A stretch of 64,000 nt of DNA from Mayfieldus sp963841445 (GTDB lineage Bacteria > Actinomycetota > Thermoleophilia > Solirubrobacterales > 70-9): positions 372,001 to 436,000 of the forward strand of contig CAWJCP010000001.1 of the NCBI GenBank assembly GCA_963841445.1, given 5' to 3'. Both the position numbers and the translations under genes were made by a program. Under the pieces are notes generated by a model that was not told the origin of the DNA, searched no databases, and was given only the letters and a program-made list of their open reading frames with translations. Every line of letters starts with the position of its first letter. The stretch's first letter is position 1. Below, piece by piece: positions 48,497-57,444 of the stretch.

Positions 48497-49418
48497 GCCT
48501 TACCCCCTCGCCGGGGACGCAGCGCCCGACCGTGGTCAGGGTGCCGCCGACGTCCCGCACCGTTGAGCGGGCTCGCTCGAGGGCCTCGGCCGGCAAGCAG
48601 CAGAGAAGCTCGTAGTCCTCGCCCTCGCCGCTCGCGAGCAGCAGGGGATCTTCACCGAGGGCCTTCGCCACCTCGCAGACCCCGTCCTGGAGCGGCAGCG
48701 CGTCGAGGTCGATCTCCAGCCGCAGGCCGCTTTGCTCGGCGAGATGTCCGGCGTCGGCCCCGAGGCCGTCGCTGAGGTCGATCATCGCGCTGGCGCCCGC
48801 AGCCGCCAGCGCCCGCCCCTCGGCCAGCCGCGGCCGCGGGTCGAGCTGGCGGGCGCGCAGGGCGGCCGCGAGATCTTCGCCGACCTCGACCCCGTCCTGG
48901 GCCTCCAGCAGGCGCAGTCCGGCGGCGGCGCCGCCAAGCTGCCCGGTCACCGCGACGAGTTCGTCCGCGGAGGCACCGGAGCGAAGCACGAGGTCCCCCT
49001 CCCTCTCCGCGTACCCGACCACGGTGACCGCCAGGAAGAGGGTCGCGGAGCGGCTGATGTCGCCGCCCGCCAGCGTCGTCGTCGTCTCCGCCGCCAGCGC
49101 CTCGGCGCCCGCGAGCAGCTCCAGGCAGGCCGCCTCGTTGAGGTCCTCGGGTACCCCGAGCACGATGTAGGCCTCACCCGGCAGCGCCCCCATGGCCGCA
49201 AGGTCGGAGAGCGCTGCGGCCAGCGCCTTGCGTCCGATCGCCTCCGGAGGGGTCGTCGGGCGTCGAAAGTGAACCCCTTCGACGACCGCGTCGACCGAAG
49301 TCGCGGTAACGCCGCGCGGCACCGCGACCGCCGCGTCGTCGCCCGACCCGACCACGACGCCCGGCCCCAGCTTCGGGAGGCGGGCGCGCAGCGCCGCGAT
49401 CAGGTCGAGCTCGCTCAT
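48441..49418 (-). CDS. thiL: Thiamine-monophosphate kinase
   Basis: 325 residues. Phosphorylates thiamine monophosphate to thiamine diphosphate. Motifs: LIAALRARLPKLGPGVVVGS with GDDAAVAVPRG (metal aspartates), SVDAVVEGVHFRRPTTPPEA, KALAAALSDLAAMGALPGEA, TTLAGGDISRSATLFLAVTV and ASAMIDLSDGLGADAGHLAE, and the C-terminal LLASGEGEDYELLCCLP. Start ATG 49418 with CACAAT six bases upstream. The ATP-binding fold is PurM-like. It is monocistronic as far as can be seen and no TPP riboswitch was recognised. Confidence 0.95.
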   Translation of the reverse strand: MSELDLIAALRARLPKLGPGVVVGSGDDAAVAVPRGVTATSVDAVVEGVHFRRPTTPPEAIGRKALAAALSDLAAMGALPGEAYIVLGVPEDLNEAACLELLAGAEALAAETTTTLAGGDISRSATLFLAVTVVGYAEREGDLVLRSGASADELVAVTGQLGGAAAGLRLLEAQDGVEVGEDLAAALRARQLDPRPRLAEGRALAAAGASAMIDLSDGLGADAGHLAEQSGLRLEIDLDALPLQDGVCEVAKALGEDPLLLASGEGEDYELLCCLPAEALERARSTVRDVGGTLTTVGRCVPGEGVRLSSPNGRELRAQGFDQLT

Positions 49419-49424
49419 GGCCGG

Positions 49425-49430
49425 ATTGTG
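49425..49430 (-). promoter_or_regulatory. -10-like element of thiL (leaderless)
   Basis: CACAAT on the minus strand, six bases before the thiL ATG. Confidence 0.35.
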
Positions 49431-49574
49431 ACGCCGAATCACGAACGGGCGCGAAAACCGAGCAGTCCGGTGTACGCAGGGAGGCCGGCGAAGCGAGCGC
49501 ACTACGAACGTGCGTGAGCAAGGCGGCCGACCGAGGACGCCGTAATGCGACGGTTTGCAGCGCCCGCCTCCCGT

Positions 49575-49580
49575 TACCCT
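49575..49580 (+). promoter_or_regulatory. -10-like element of the UPF0104 gene
   Basis: TACCCT, eight bases before GTG 49589. It supports that start over the longer frame from 49514. Confidence 0.4.
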
Positions 49581-49588
49581 CGTCGCCC

Positions 49589-50656
49589 GTGGATCGCCCG
49601 CCCCGATCACTGCTGCACCGCATCGGCGACGCCGGCGCGACGGTCGGCAGCCGCCCGCCCAGACGGCGCGCCGTGCGGATCGCTTTGCAGGCCTCGATCG
49701 GCGTCCTGATCTTCGGCTTCCTCGTCCTCACCGTCGCCCAGCAGTGGGGCGAGCTGCAGGACAAGGGCGTCCGCTTCGACCTGATCTGGCTGTTGCCGGC
49801 CTTCGGCGTGTTGATGGTCTTCTACGCGCTCAGCGCGCTCGGCTGGGACCTGCTGCTGCGCTGGCTGGGAGTGCGGCTGAGCCCGGTCCGGGCCCAGGTC
49901 GCCTGGGGGCAGCCGATGCTGGCTCGCTACGTGCCCGGCAGCGTCCTCTACGTGCTGGCGCGCCTTGTTCTCTCCGAGCGCGCCGGGGTACCGCGGCGTT
50001 TGACCCTCGCCAGCATCGTCTACGAGCAGGCCCTGGGAGCGGCGGCTGCGGTCGGCATCTCCAGCTACTTCATCATCGATCACCCGGACCTCCAGGGTCA
50101 CGCCTGGCGCTGGGCGGTACTGATCGTCGTCCCGGCCGCGATCCTGCTTCTTCATCCGCGCGTCTTCGGGCCGCTCGCGAACCGCCTGCTTGCCGCCTTC
50201 GGGCGTGACCCGCTGCCGGCGACGATCCCGCTGCGGGGGATCCTCGTGATGCTCGCCTACTATGCGTTTACATGGGCGGTTGCCGGGGTCGGCATCTTCT
50301 TCATCGCCCGCTCGGTTCACCACTTCCCCCTCGCCGATCTACCGACGGTGGGCTCGGCGCAGGCGTTCGGCTACGTCGCGGCGCTTGTCACCGTGGTCGC
50401 CCCGGCCGGGCTCGGGATTCGCGACGCCGCCTTTGCGTGGGCGGTGAAGGCGGCGCTGCCCAGCAACAGCTTTGCGGTCGGGGCGGTGATCGCGATCGCG
50501 GTGCGGGCGGTGCTGACGGTCACCGAGCTCTGCTACGTCGGCATCGTGACCCTGGTCGCGCGCCGCGAGGCGAAGCGCGGCATGAACTGGCCGAGGACGC
50601 GAGAAGGCATCCCGGTCGAGGCAGCAGCGGCCGCCTCCCGTAGCGAAACCCGCTAG
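49589..50656 (+). CDS. UPF0104 / lysylphosphatidylglycerol-synthase-like flippase-domain membrane protein
   Basis: 355 residues with about eight membrane helices. Features are ALQASIGVLIFGFLVLTVAQ near the N-terminus, WGQPMLARYVPGSVLYVLAR (the conserved arginine-tyrosine-Pro-Gly loop of the AglD/MprF-flippase family), SIVYEQALGAAAAVGISSYF and SAQAFGYVAALVTVVAPAGL followed by GIRDAAFAWAVKAALPSNSF. The AGLGIRDAAF motif is characteristic. A role in moving lipid-linked molecules is the family inference; the substrate is unknown. GTG 49589 has TACCCT eight bases upstream. It overlaps the convergent PBP gene by four bases. Confidence 0.85.
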   Translation: MDRPPRSLLHRIGDAGATVGSRPPRRRAVRIALQASIGVLIFGFLVLTVAQQWGELQDKGVRFDLIWLLPAFGVLMVFYALSALGWDLLLRWLGVRLSPVRAQVAWGQPMLARYVPGSVLYVLARLVLSERAGVPRRLTLASIVYEQALGAAAAVGISSYFIIDHPDLQGHAWRWAVLIVVPAAILLLHPRVFGPLANRLLAAFGRDPLPATIPLRGILVMLAYYAFTWAVAGVGIFFIARSVHHFPLADLPTVGSAQAFGYVAALVTVVAPAGLGIRDAAFAWAVKAALPSNSFAVGAVIAIAVRAVLTVTELCYVGIVTLVARREAKRGMNWPRTREGIPVEAAAAASRSETR

Positions 50657-52812
50657 CCGCCGCCGACGCCGCCGGTCGGCGGTGCGGGAGGCGTTGGGGC
50701 CGGGCTCGGCGGCGGAGTCGAAGGCGGCTTCGGCGGCTTCGGCGGGTTTGGCTTCGGCGGCTTCGGCGCCGGCTTCTGACCGGCCCCGGGGGCGTAGAGC
50801 GACGGGTCGTAGGGTCCGGAGCCGGGGTTGCTCGCGGAGCCTGGCTTCGGGACGCTCTTCAGCGAGTTGCCGCTGGTCGATGAGGAGGTCGCGAACCTGC
50901 CGACGAAGGGCGACCATTGGACCTGCTCGGACGGCTGGGTGAAGGTCTCGCACGGCACCCCGGCGCTGGAGTAGAAGCTGTTCCAGATCTGAGCCGGGAA
51001 GGTGCCGCCGTAGACGGTGATCCCGTGCACGCTGGTCATCGAGATCGCCGCGTTCGGGTAGCCGACCCAGGCGGCGGTCGCAAGGTTCGGCTGATAGCCG
51101 ACGAACCAGCCGTCGGTGAAGTCGTCGGTGGTTCCGGTCTTGCCGGCCTGGCCGCTGCAGCCGGTGTAGGCGGCGGTGCCGGTGCCGCCGGTGATGTTGT
51201 CGTGGAGGATCCTCGTGACCTCGTAGGCGACCGCCGCGGAGATCACCCGGTTGCCCTGCGGCTTCTCGGGGCGGTCGATGCGATCGTCCGGGAAACGGAC
51301 CCTGCGGATCGCGACCGCGGGGTGGTGGATGCCCCCCGAGGCGAGGGTCGCGTAGGCGTCTGCCATCTCCAGCGGCGAGACGCCGATCCGCAGCCCTCCG
51401 ATGCCCTCGGCCGGAATCCCGTCGAGCGGCGAGGTGATGCCCATCCTGTGGGCCATGCTCGCCACCGACTGCGGTCCCATGTCGAGATCGAGCTGGGCGA
51501 AGACGGTGTTGTCGGATAGCACGGTCGCCTGCGCGATGCTGATGTTCCCGGCATAGCTTCGCTCCGCCGTGGAGACGCTCCAGTGCCCGTACTCGGGCAG
51601 GTCGAGCTCGAGGTGGTGGGAGTCGTAATAGGTGCTGTACGGGTTGACGCCACGGTTGATCGCGTCGGTGAGCACGAAGGCCTTGAAAGCGCTGCCCGGC
51701 TGGCGGTGGCCCTGGGCGGCGAGGTTGTACTGATTCGACGAGTAGTCGCCACTTGACGCCATCGCGAGGATGTCGCCGTTTTTTGGGTCGATCGCCACAA
51801 CCGCGGCGGCGGGGTCGGTCGAGTAGGGCAGGTGCGCGACGATCGCCTCGCGGGCGGCGGTCTGGTAGTCGGGGTCAAGCGTGGTGTAGACCTTCAGCCC
51901 ACCCTGGCGGACCGTGTTGACGCCGTAGTCCTCGATCATCTGGTTCTCGACGTAGTCGAAGAAATAGGGCTCGCGGATGTTCGTGTACTGGTGCGAGCGC
52001 TTCAGCTCCAGGCCGCGCTGGTAGCCCTCGATCGCGCGCTGGCGCGAGATGTAGCCGAGCTGGGCCATCTTCTGCAGCACCTCGTTGCGGCGCTCGCGCG
52101 CCCCCTGCGCGTTCAGGAACGGGTTGTACTCCGAGGGGGCCTGGGGAAGGCCGGCGAGCAGCGCCGACTGCTCGAGGGTCAGCTTCCAGACCGGCTTTGA
52201 GAAGTAGGTCCGGGCGGCCGCCTGCACGCCGACCGCGGTGCGCCCCTCGATCGTTCCGTAGGAGGCGTCGTTCAAGTACTGCTGGAGGATCTGCTGCTTT
52301 GAGTGGTCCTTCTCGTACTCCAGCGCCATCTTCGCTTCCTGGATCTTGCGCTCGATGTTGCGCTTCGGGTCTGAGATGTAGAGGTTGCGCATCAGCTGCA
52401 TCGTGATCGTCGACCCGCCTTCGACCACCTTGCCGGCGTCGATGTTCTTGACCAGCGCCCGCAGGCCGCCTTCGACGTCGACTCCGTCGTGGTCATAGAA
52501 GCGCTGGTCCTCGATCGCCACCGTCGCGTACTGCAGGTCGGTCGGGATCCGCTTGATCGAGACCGGTTGGCGGGCCTGGTCGGATTGGATGTAGCCGAGG
52601 CGGCTGCCGTCGCCCGCGAAGATGGCCGAGTTCTGCCCCTTTTTGACCGGCTTCAGGGTGTCCGGGTTGGGCGCCTCGTCGGCGATGCTGACAACCCAGG
52701 ACCCGGCGGCGAGGATCGCCGCCGTGATCACCGAGAAGACCACAATCAGGGCCACCGCCAGCTTCGAGCGCTTCCTGCCGCGACGGTGACGCCTGCGCTG
52801 CCGCTGCGTCAT
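50653..52812 (-). CDS. Class A penicillin-binding protein (transglycosylase/transpeptidase)
   Basis: 719 residues. A basic cytoplasmic N-terminus (RQRRRHRRGRKRSKL) and one membrane helix precede the GT51 domain with EDQRFYDHDGVDVEGGLRAL, EGGSTITMQLMRNLYISDPK and RKIQEAKMALEYEKDHSKQQ. The transpeptidase domain has the SxxK serine in GHRQPGSAFKAFVLTDAINR, the SxN motif in ATVLSDNTVFAQLDLDMG and the KTG motif in AGKTGTTDDFTDGWFVGY. The C-terminus is a long Pro/Lys/Gly tail. It polymerises and cross-links peptidoglycan from lipid II. TACCCT lies seven bases before the ATG, within the 18-base gap after mscS. Confidence 0.95.
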   Translation of the reverse strand: MTQRQRRRHRRGRKRSKLAVALIVVFSVITAAILAAGSWVVSIADEAPNPDTLKPVKKGQNSAIFAGDGSRLGYIQSDQARQPVSIKRIPTDLQYATVAIEDQRFYDHDGVDVEGGLRALVKNIDAGKVVEGGSTITMQLMRNLYISDPKRNIERKIQEAKMALEYEKDHSKQQILQQYLNDASYGTIEGRTAVGVQAAARTYFSKPVWKLTLEQSALLAGLPQAPSEYNPFLNAQGARERRNEVLQKMAQLGYISRQRAIEGYQRGLELKRSHQYTNIREPYFFDYVENQMIEDYGVNTVRQGGLKVYTTLDPDYQTAAREAIVAHLPYSTDPAAAVVAIDPKNGDILAMASSGDYSSNQYNLAAQGHRQPGSAFKAFVLTDAINRGVNPYSTYYDSHHLELDLPEYGHWSVSTAERSYAGNISIAQATVLSDNTVFAQLDLDMGPQSVASMAHRMGITSPLDGIPAEGIGGLRIGVSPLEMADAYATLASGGIHHPAVAIRRVRFPDDRIDRPEKPQGNRVISAAVAYEVTRILHDNITGGTGTAAYTGCSGQAGKTGTTDDFTDGWFVGYQPNLATAAWVGYPNAAISMTSVHGITVYGGTFPAQIWNSFYSSAGVPCETFTQPSEQVQWSPFVGRFATSSSTSGNSLKSVPKPGSASNPGSGPYDPSLYAPGAGQKPAPKPPKPNPPKPPKPPSTPPPSPAPTPPAPPTGGVGGG

Positions 52813-52819
52813 CGGAAAA

Positions 52820-52825
52820 AGGGTA
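52820..52825 (-). promoter_or_regulatory. -10-like element of the PBP gene (leaderless)
   Basis: TACCCT on the minus strand, seven bases before the PBP ATG at 52812. Confidence 0.4.
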
Positions 52826-52830
52826 CTGCG

Positions 52831-53641
52831 CTAGGGCTTCCGGCCCGCCGCCTCTCCTGCAAGCAGGCCGGCCCCTTGCAGGGCGCCCTGCACGCGCTCG
52901 CGCAGCACGGTCTCCTCGTCGCCGACCCTGGTGCGATCGTGGCCGGCCTCGACCTTCACCTCGAGGCGCAGGCCCTCCGGCGTCCACTCGACGAGCTTCA
53001 CGGAGTCCGCGCCGGCCTCCTTGAGCGCTCGCCTCGACGCGCGCCATGTCCGTGGTCGTCTCGACCCAGGCGGAGATCGTCACCGGCGCCGAGCGGTCGC
53101 CGGTCGAGTGGTTCTCGATCGTGCCGCTGACGATGCTCTCGTTCGGCACCACGATCAGCCGCCCGTCGCCGGGGTCGATGTAGGTGTAGACCAGTGAGAT
53201 GTCGTCGACGCGGCCGGTCGCGTCCCCGAAGGTGACCCGGTCGCCGATCCGGATCGGCTGCGAGATCGCGAGCACGACCCCGGCGACCATGTTGCCGAGC
53301 GACTGCCGGGCGGCGAAGCCGATCACCAGCCCGAGCACGGCGCTCGAGGCGAGGATGCCGGTGGCGAGGCGCTTGATCTGCGGGAACTGGCTCAGCGCCA
53401 GCGCGACGCCGATCAGCAGGATCGTCACGAAGATCAGACGCCTGATCAGGCGCAGCCGGGTCGTCGCCGCGCGCGAGACACCGCCGTCGGCCATCGCCAC
53501 CGCGACCCTGGTGCCGCGGGCGATCACCAGGCGGTCGACAAGGAAGGCGACGACGATCGAGATCAGGATCGTGATCGCTGCAGAGATCTCGTCGCCGTGC
53601 TCGTGCCAGAAGGACTGGTCTGCGGCCAGGAGCAAGCCCAT
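52831..53641 (-). CDS. MscS-family small-conductance mechanosensitive channel (one frameshift)
   Basis: About 268 residues after repair. Three membrane helices: ISAAITILISIVVAFLVDRL, LIFVTILLIGVALALSQFP and the pore-lining TM3 LGLVIGFAARQSLGNMVAGV, followed by the beta domain ISQPIRIGDRVTFGDATGRV and DGRLIVVPNESIVSGTIENH. A shift near 53040 breaks the frame; the other frame completes the C-terminal domain with KEAGADSVKLVEWTPEGLRL and ends GLLAGEAAGRKP at TAG 52831. It opens under membrane tension during osmotic downshock. A leader of about 14 bases with AAAGGA is present after TAGATG. Confidence 0.88.
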
Positions 53642-53685
53642 TGCGCCGATCCTTTCATCTAGCGCCCTGAGAGAATCGCCTGCCT

Positions 53686-54324
53686 GTGACGACGACCAAG
53701 GCAGTCTTCCTCGACGCGCTCGGCACCATCGTCGAGCTCGAGCCCCCGTGGGTGGGGCTGCGCGCGGCGCTCGGCGACGGCGTCCCCGACGACCGCCTGG
53801 TTGCCGCGGTGCGGGCCGAGATGGCCTACTACAAGGCGCACAGCGACGAGGGCCGCGACCCCGAGTCGCTCACCGACCTGCGGCGGCGCTGCGCGGAGCT
53901 GCTCTCGCGCGAGCTCGGCATCCAGGTGGACGTGCGGACGCTCGTCGACGCGATCCGCTTCGCGCCCTACCCGGATGCGGCCCCGGCGCTGCGGCGGCTG
54001 CGCGCCGCCGGCCTGAAGCTGATCTGCGTCTCGAACTGGGACGTCTCGCTGGAGCAGGTCCTGGAGCGCTGCGGGCTAGCCGAGCACCTCGATGCGGCCC
54101 TGTCCTCGGCCGCCGCCGGCGCCCGCAAGCCCGACCCGGCGATCTTCGCGGCGGCCTTGGAGCTGGCCGGCTGCCGGCCCGCGGAGGCGATCCACGTCGG
54201 CGACACCCGCGAGGAGGACGTCGCGGGCGCGCACGCGGCCGGCATCAGGGTGCTGCTGCTGGATCGCGACGGTGGCGGGGACGTCTCCAGCCTCGAGCAG
54301 GTAGCGGAGCTGGTGGCGGGGTGA
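53686..54324 (+). CDS. HAD-superfamily hydrolase (HAD-IA)
   Basis: 212 residues from GTG 53686. Motif I is AVFLDALGTIVELE, with the nucleophile Asp but Ala at the second acidic position, a common HAD-IA variant. A helical cap (residues 20-90) follows, then motif II LICVSNWDVSLEQVL, motif III lysine in AAAGARKPDPAIFAAALELA and motif IV IHVGDTREEDVAGAHAAGIR. A small phosphorylated metabolite is the expected substrate. The stop overlaps the GTG of the next gene. Confidence 0.85.
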   Translation: MTTTKAVFLDALGTIVELEPPWVGLRAALGDGVPDDRLVAAVRAEMAYYKAHSDEGRDPESLTDLRRRCAELLSRELGIQVDVRTLVDAIRFAPYPDAAPALRRLRAAGLKLICVSNWDVSLEQVLERCGLAEHLDAALSSAAAGARKPDPAIFAAALELAGCRPAEAIHVGDTREEDVAGAHAAGIRVLLLDRDGGGDVSSLEQVAELVAG

Positions 54325-55682
54325 GCGAAGAGTTCACCGCTCCGGCGCCGGCGGGCTCCCGGCCGGTCGAGTACGCGAGCTTCGCGCGCCGGCTCGGCGC
54401 CGCGCTGCTCGACAGCCTGGTCTGGGTCATCGGGCTGTTCTTCTTCAACCCGTTCGCGATCACTGGGGACAACGAGACGGCGGGCGCGATCGCGGCCCTG
54501 ATCGTGCTCAGCGCCTGGTTCAACTACTTCGCCTTCTGTGAGTGGCGCTGGGGTCAGACGATCGGCAAGAACGCGACCGGGATCCGGGTGCTGGCGCTGG
54601 AAGGCGGCGGGATGACATGGCAGGCGGCGGCGCTCCGCAACCTGCTTCGCCTCGTCGACCTGCCGCTGGCGCTGTTCGGCGCCGACTATTTGATCGTCAA
54701 CGGCTCGCCGCGCCGCCAGCGCCTCGGCGACCGCGCCGCGAAGACGATCGTGGTGCGGGAGCGGCCCGCGGAAGCGGCCGCGAGCGAGCCGACCGCGGCT
54801 CTCCCCAGCGCGTCTCCCACCGCGGGCGAGCTGTTCGGCGACGCGACCGCGGCGCTGGCACGGCACCCGGCGGCGGGGTCGCAGTTGCCAGCGGAGGACG
54901 GGTGCCGGGGGGTGCGGCCGTCTGCCCGCCAAGCCGCTGCCCATCCGGCCCCACCCCCAGGACCCCGTCAAACGGCCGCACGGTCGAGTTGGACCGCCGC
55001 CGGTTTTCCCTACGCGAGCTGGGACCTGCGCCGCACCTGGCTGGGCCTGCTGGCGGGCCTGCTGATCGGCGGCCTGTTCGCGCCGCTGCTCGTCGTCCCC
55101 TTCGACCCCGGTCTGGACTCGACCTGGGCGCTTCTGGTCGCCCAAGCGCTGCTCTCGGTGACGCTGGTGGTCGTCGCGACGCAGGTCGCCACCGGCGGGG
55201 GGCGCACGAACGTGACCCGCGCCGACCTCGGGCTGCTCGGCCTGCGCAGCTTTCGCCCCTCCGCCTTCGGCTGGCTGGCGTTGGGTCTGTTCTCCTACTA
55301 CGTCTGCGCGATCGCCTACGGGACCCTGATCACCGAGCCCGATCAGAAGGACATCGCCCGCGACCTCGGTCTCGACCAGGGGGTCCTGGCGGCGATCCCG
55401 GTGGTGTTCCTGATCGCCGTCGTCGCGCCGATCGCCGAGGAGATCTTCTTCCGCGGCATGCTCTTCGGGGGATTGCGCCGCCGCCTCTCGACCTTTCCGG
55501 CGGCGGCGATCAGCGCCCTCGTCTTCGGCGGCCTGCATGCGACCACCGGGGTCTCCGCGGTGCCGCCGCTGATCATCTTCGGCTTCGTGCTGGCGCTGCT
55601 CTACGAGAAGACCGGCTCGCTGCTGCCGGGGATGCTCGCCCACGCGCTCAACAACGCGCTCGCGCTCGCCGTCTCTTCCTGA
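54321..55682 (+). CDS. RDD-family and CPBP (Abi) intramembrane protease domains in one ORF
   Basis: 453 codons from GTG 54321. Residues 15-150 are an RDD domain with ASFARRLGAALLDSLVWVIG, the GQTIGKNATGIRVLALEGGG block and RQRLGDRAAKTIVVRERPAE. A linker of about 75 residues follows, of low complexity and arginine-rich in its last part. From about residue 230 there is a CPBP domain with eight helices: the catalytic EExxxR-type motif in APIAEEIFFRGMLFGGLRRR, the second motif VFGGLHATTGVSAVPPL and HALNNALALAV. CPBP proteins are CAAX-protease-like and often protect against peptides. The two domains may be a natural fusion or two genes joined by an indel in the linker. Confidence 0.8.
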   Translation: MSEEFTAPAPAGSRPVEYASFARRLGAALLDSLVWVIGLFFFNPFAITGDNETAGAIAALIVLSAWFNYFAFCEWRWGQTIGKNATGIRVLALEGGGMTWQAAALRNLLRLVDLPLALFGADYLIVNGSPRRQRLGDRAAKTIVVRERPAEAAASEPTAALPSASPTAGELFGDATAALARHPAAGSQLPAEDGCRGVRPSARQAAAHPAPPPGPRQTAARSSWTAAGFPYASWDLRRTWLGLLAGLLIGGLFAPLLVVPFDPGLDSTWALLVAQALLSVTLVVVATQVATGGGRTNVTRADLGLLGLRSFRPSAFGWLALGLFSYYVCAIAYGTLITEPDQKDIARDLGLDQGVLAAIPVVFLIAVVAPIAEEIFFRGMLFGGLRRRLSTFPAAAISALVFGGLHATTGVSAVPPLIIFGFVLALLYEKTGSLLPGMLAHALNNALALAVSS

Positions 55683-55800
55683 ACGGCTCCCGACGGGTTG
55701 CCCGGCAAGTTCCGTCCGCTGCCGCAGCGAGCATTGGCCTCCACTCGAACGTTCGTTGGCACCGACAGCGGGCCTGCGCGCTCCTGTGTTAGGAGGGCAC

Positions 55801-57444
55801 ATGCTCAATCAAGCTATGGATCGCCTCAATCGACCTCGGTTCTCCGGCCAGGCCCGCTTTGGGTCCGGCCGATTGGCGGCGCTCGTCGCTGGGCTGGCTG
55901 TGCTGTTGGCGGCGGCCGCGGCGCTGGCCCCGGCGGCCAGCGGCGCCGACCGCGTCTACTGGGCGAGCACCGGCTCCTTCGGGGGTGCGCAGGCGATCTC
56001 CTTTGCCTCTCTCGACGGCTCCGGCGGCGCCGACTTCAACACTGGTCTAGCGACGGTCAGCAATCCGAACGGAGTCGCGCTCGATCTTGCGACGAATCGG
56101 ATCTACTGGGCGAACGCCGGCGCCATCCCGGGGGCGGAGCAGGGAATCTCGTTCGCCAACCTCGACGGCTCCGGCGGCGGCGCCAACCTCAACACAGGTG
56201 CTGGGACGCTCGGCAACCCGGCCGGAGTCGCGCTTGACCACGCGGGGGGAAGGGTCTTTTGGGCCAACGCGGGCGGTGACGCAATCGCGTTCGCAAGCCT
56301 TGACGGAAGCGGCGGGGGCGGCGATCTCAACACCGCCGGCGCGACAACCAACACGCCGGTCGGAGTCACAATCGACCGCGCGGCGGGAAGGATCTACTGG
56401 GCGAATCCCGATTTCGGGGGAAGCGGCTCGACGGGGATTAGCTTCGCCAACCTCGACGGCTCCGGCGGCGGGGATCTCAATACCGCCGGCGCGACGGTGC
56501 AAAACCCGTTCGGAGTCGCGATCGATCCGGCGGCGGGGAGGATCTACTGGGCGAACTCCGATGTAGGCGGCATGGGTGATCAGTCGCTCTCCTACGCCAA
56601 CCTCGACGGCTCCGGCGGCGGGGATCTCAACACCGCCGGCGCGACGGTGGACAACCCGTTCGGGGTCGCCGTCGACACCCGGGCCGGGAAGCTCTACTGG
56701 ACGAACGGGGGCGGCGGGGGCAACCCCGGCGTCTCCTTCGCCAACCTCGACGGCTCCGGCGGCGGCAACCTCAACATTGCCGGCGCGACGGCCGATGCTC
56801 CAGTCCTTCCTGCCCTACTCAAGACCCCGCTGGGCATCGGCGCGCCGAAGCTGAGCGGCGGCCCCGGCTACCGCGCCCGCCTTTCCTGCTCGCAGGCGAG
56901 CTGGGCCCCGGATCAAAACCAGTCGCGGCTCTTTCAGGCGCCGACGTCTTCCAGCTTTCGCTGGAGCCGATTCGGAAAGAAGATCAAGGGCGCCAAAAAG
57001 CGTCGCTACCGCAGCCACACGGTGGGCGCCTACCGCTGCAGCGTGACGGGGGAAAACCCGGCCGGCAAGGCCAGACAGACAAGCGCTGTGCACCTCACCT
57101 TCCGCCTCGCCAATCTCACCCACAACAAGCGCCGCGGCACCGCGAAGCTGATCGCAAAGCTTCCCCGCCGCGGCAAGCTGGTGCTGCGGGGGGCGAAGGT
57201 AAAGAAGCTGGCCCGCCGCACTCGCCTGGCGTCAAAGCAGCGCCACCTGCACAAGGCAGCGCTTCTGATCCGGGCCAGGGGCGCCGCAGCGCAGTCGCTT
57301 GCGCGCAGCGGAAGCGCCATGCTGAAGGTCAAGGTCACCTACCGACCCAAGAGCGGCAAAGGCGGCACGCTCTCGCGTACCGTGACCCTGCGCCAGCCAC
57401 CGCCGGTCTCAGACGTCGCCTTCCCGCTCGGGCTGGGCGGCTAG
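55801..57444 (+). CDS. Secreted six-repeat YWxN beta-propeller protein, copy 1
   Basis: 547 residues from ATG 55801 with AGGAGG at 55791-55796. The signal peptide (LAALVAGLAVLLAAAAALAP) is followed by six repeats of about 50 residues, each with R(I/V)YWAN, a serine/alanine strand, NLDGSGGG, NT-GAT and (G)VAIDPAAG. The first starts DRVYWASTGSFGGAQAISFA, the last KLYWTNGGGGGNPGVSFANL. YW repeats in sixes are typical of LDLR class B-type six-bladed propellers. Then comes an Ig-like module (APKLSGGPGYRARLSCSQAS, FRWSRFGKKIKGAKKRRY, YRCSVTGENPAGKARQTS) and a basic beta-rich C-terminus ending DVAFPLGLGG. Ligand unknown; surface or matrix location inferred. Confidence 0.82.
   Translation: MLNQAMDRLNRPRFSGQARFGSGRLAALVAGLAVLLAAAAALAPAASGADRVYWASTGSFGGAQAISFASLDGSGGADFNTGLATVSNPNGVALDLATNRIYWANAGAIPGAEQGISFANLDGSGGGANLNTGAGTLGNPAGVALDHAGGRVFWANAGGDAIAFASLDGSGGGGDLNTAGATTNTPVGVTIDRAAGRIYWANPDFGGSGSTGISFANLDGSGGGDLNTAGATVQNPFGVAIDPAAGRIYWANSDVGGMGDQSLSYANLDGSGGGDLNTAGATVDNPFGVAVDTRAGKLYWTNGGGGGNPGVSFANLDGSGGGNLNIAGATADAPVLPALLKTPLGIGAPKLSGGPGYRARLSCSQASWAPDQNQSRLFQAPTSSSFRWSRFGKKIKGAKKRRYRSHTVGAYRCSVTGENPAGKARQTSAVHLTFRLANLTHNKRRGTAKLIAKLPRRGKLVLRGAKVKKLARRTRLASKQRHLHKAALLIRARGAAAQSLARSGSAMLKVKVTYRPKSGKGGTLSRTVTLRQPPPVSDVAFPLGLGG

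Noticed and set aside
49419..49588. TPP riboswitch upstream of thiL
   Set aside because: thiL has a -10-like element six bases before its start, and no conserved TPP core was recognised.
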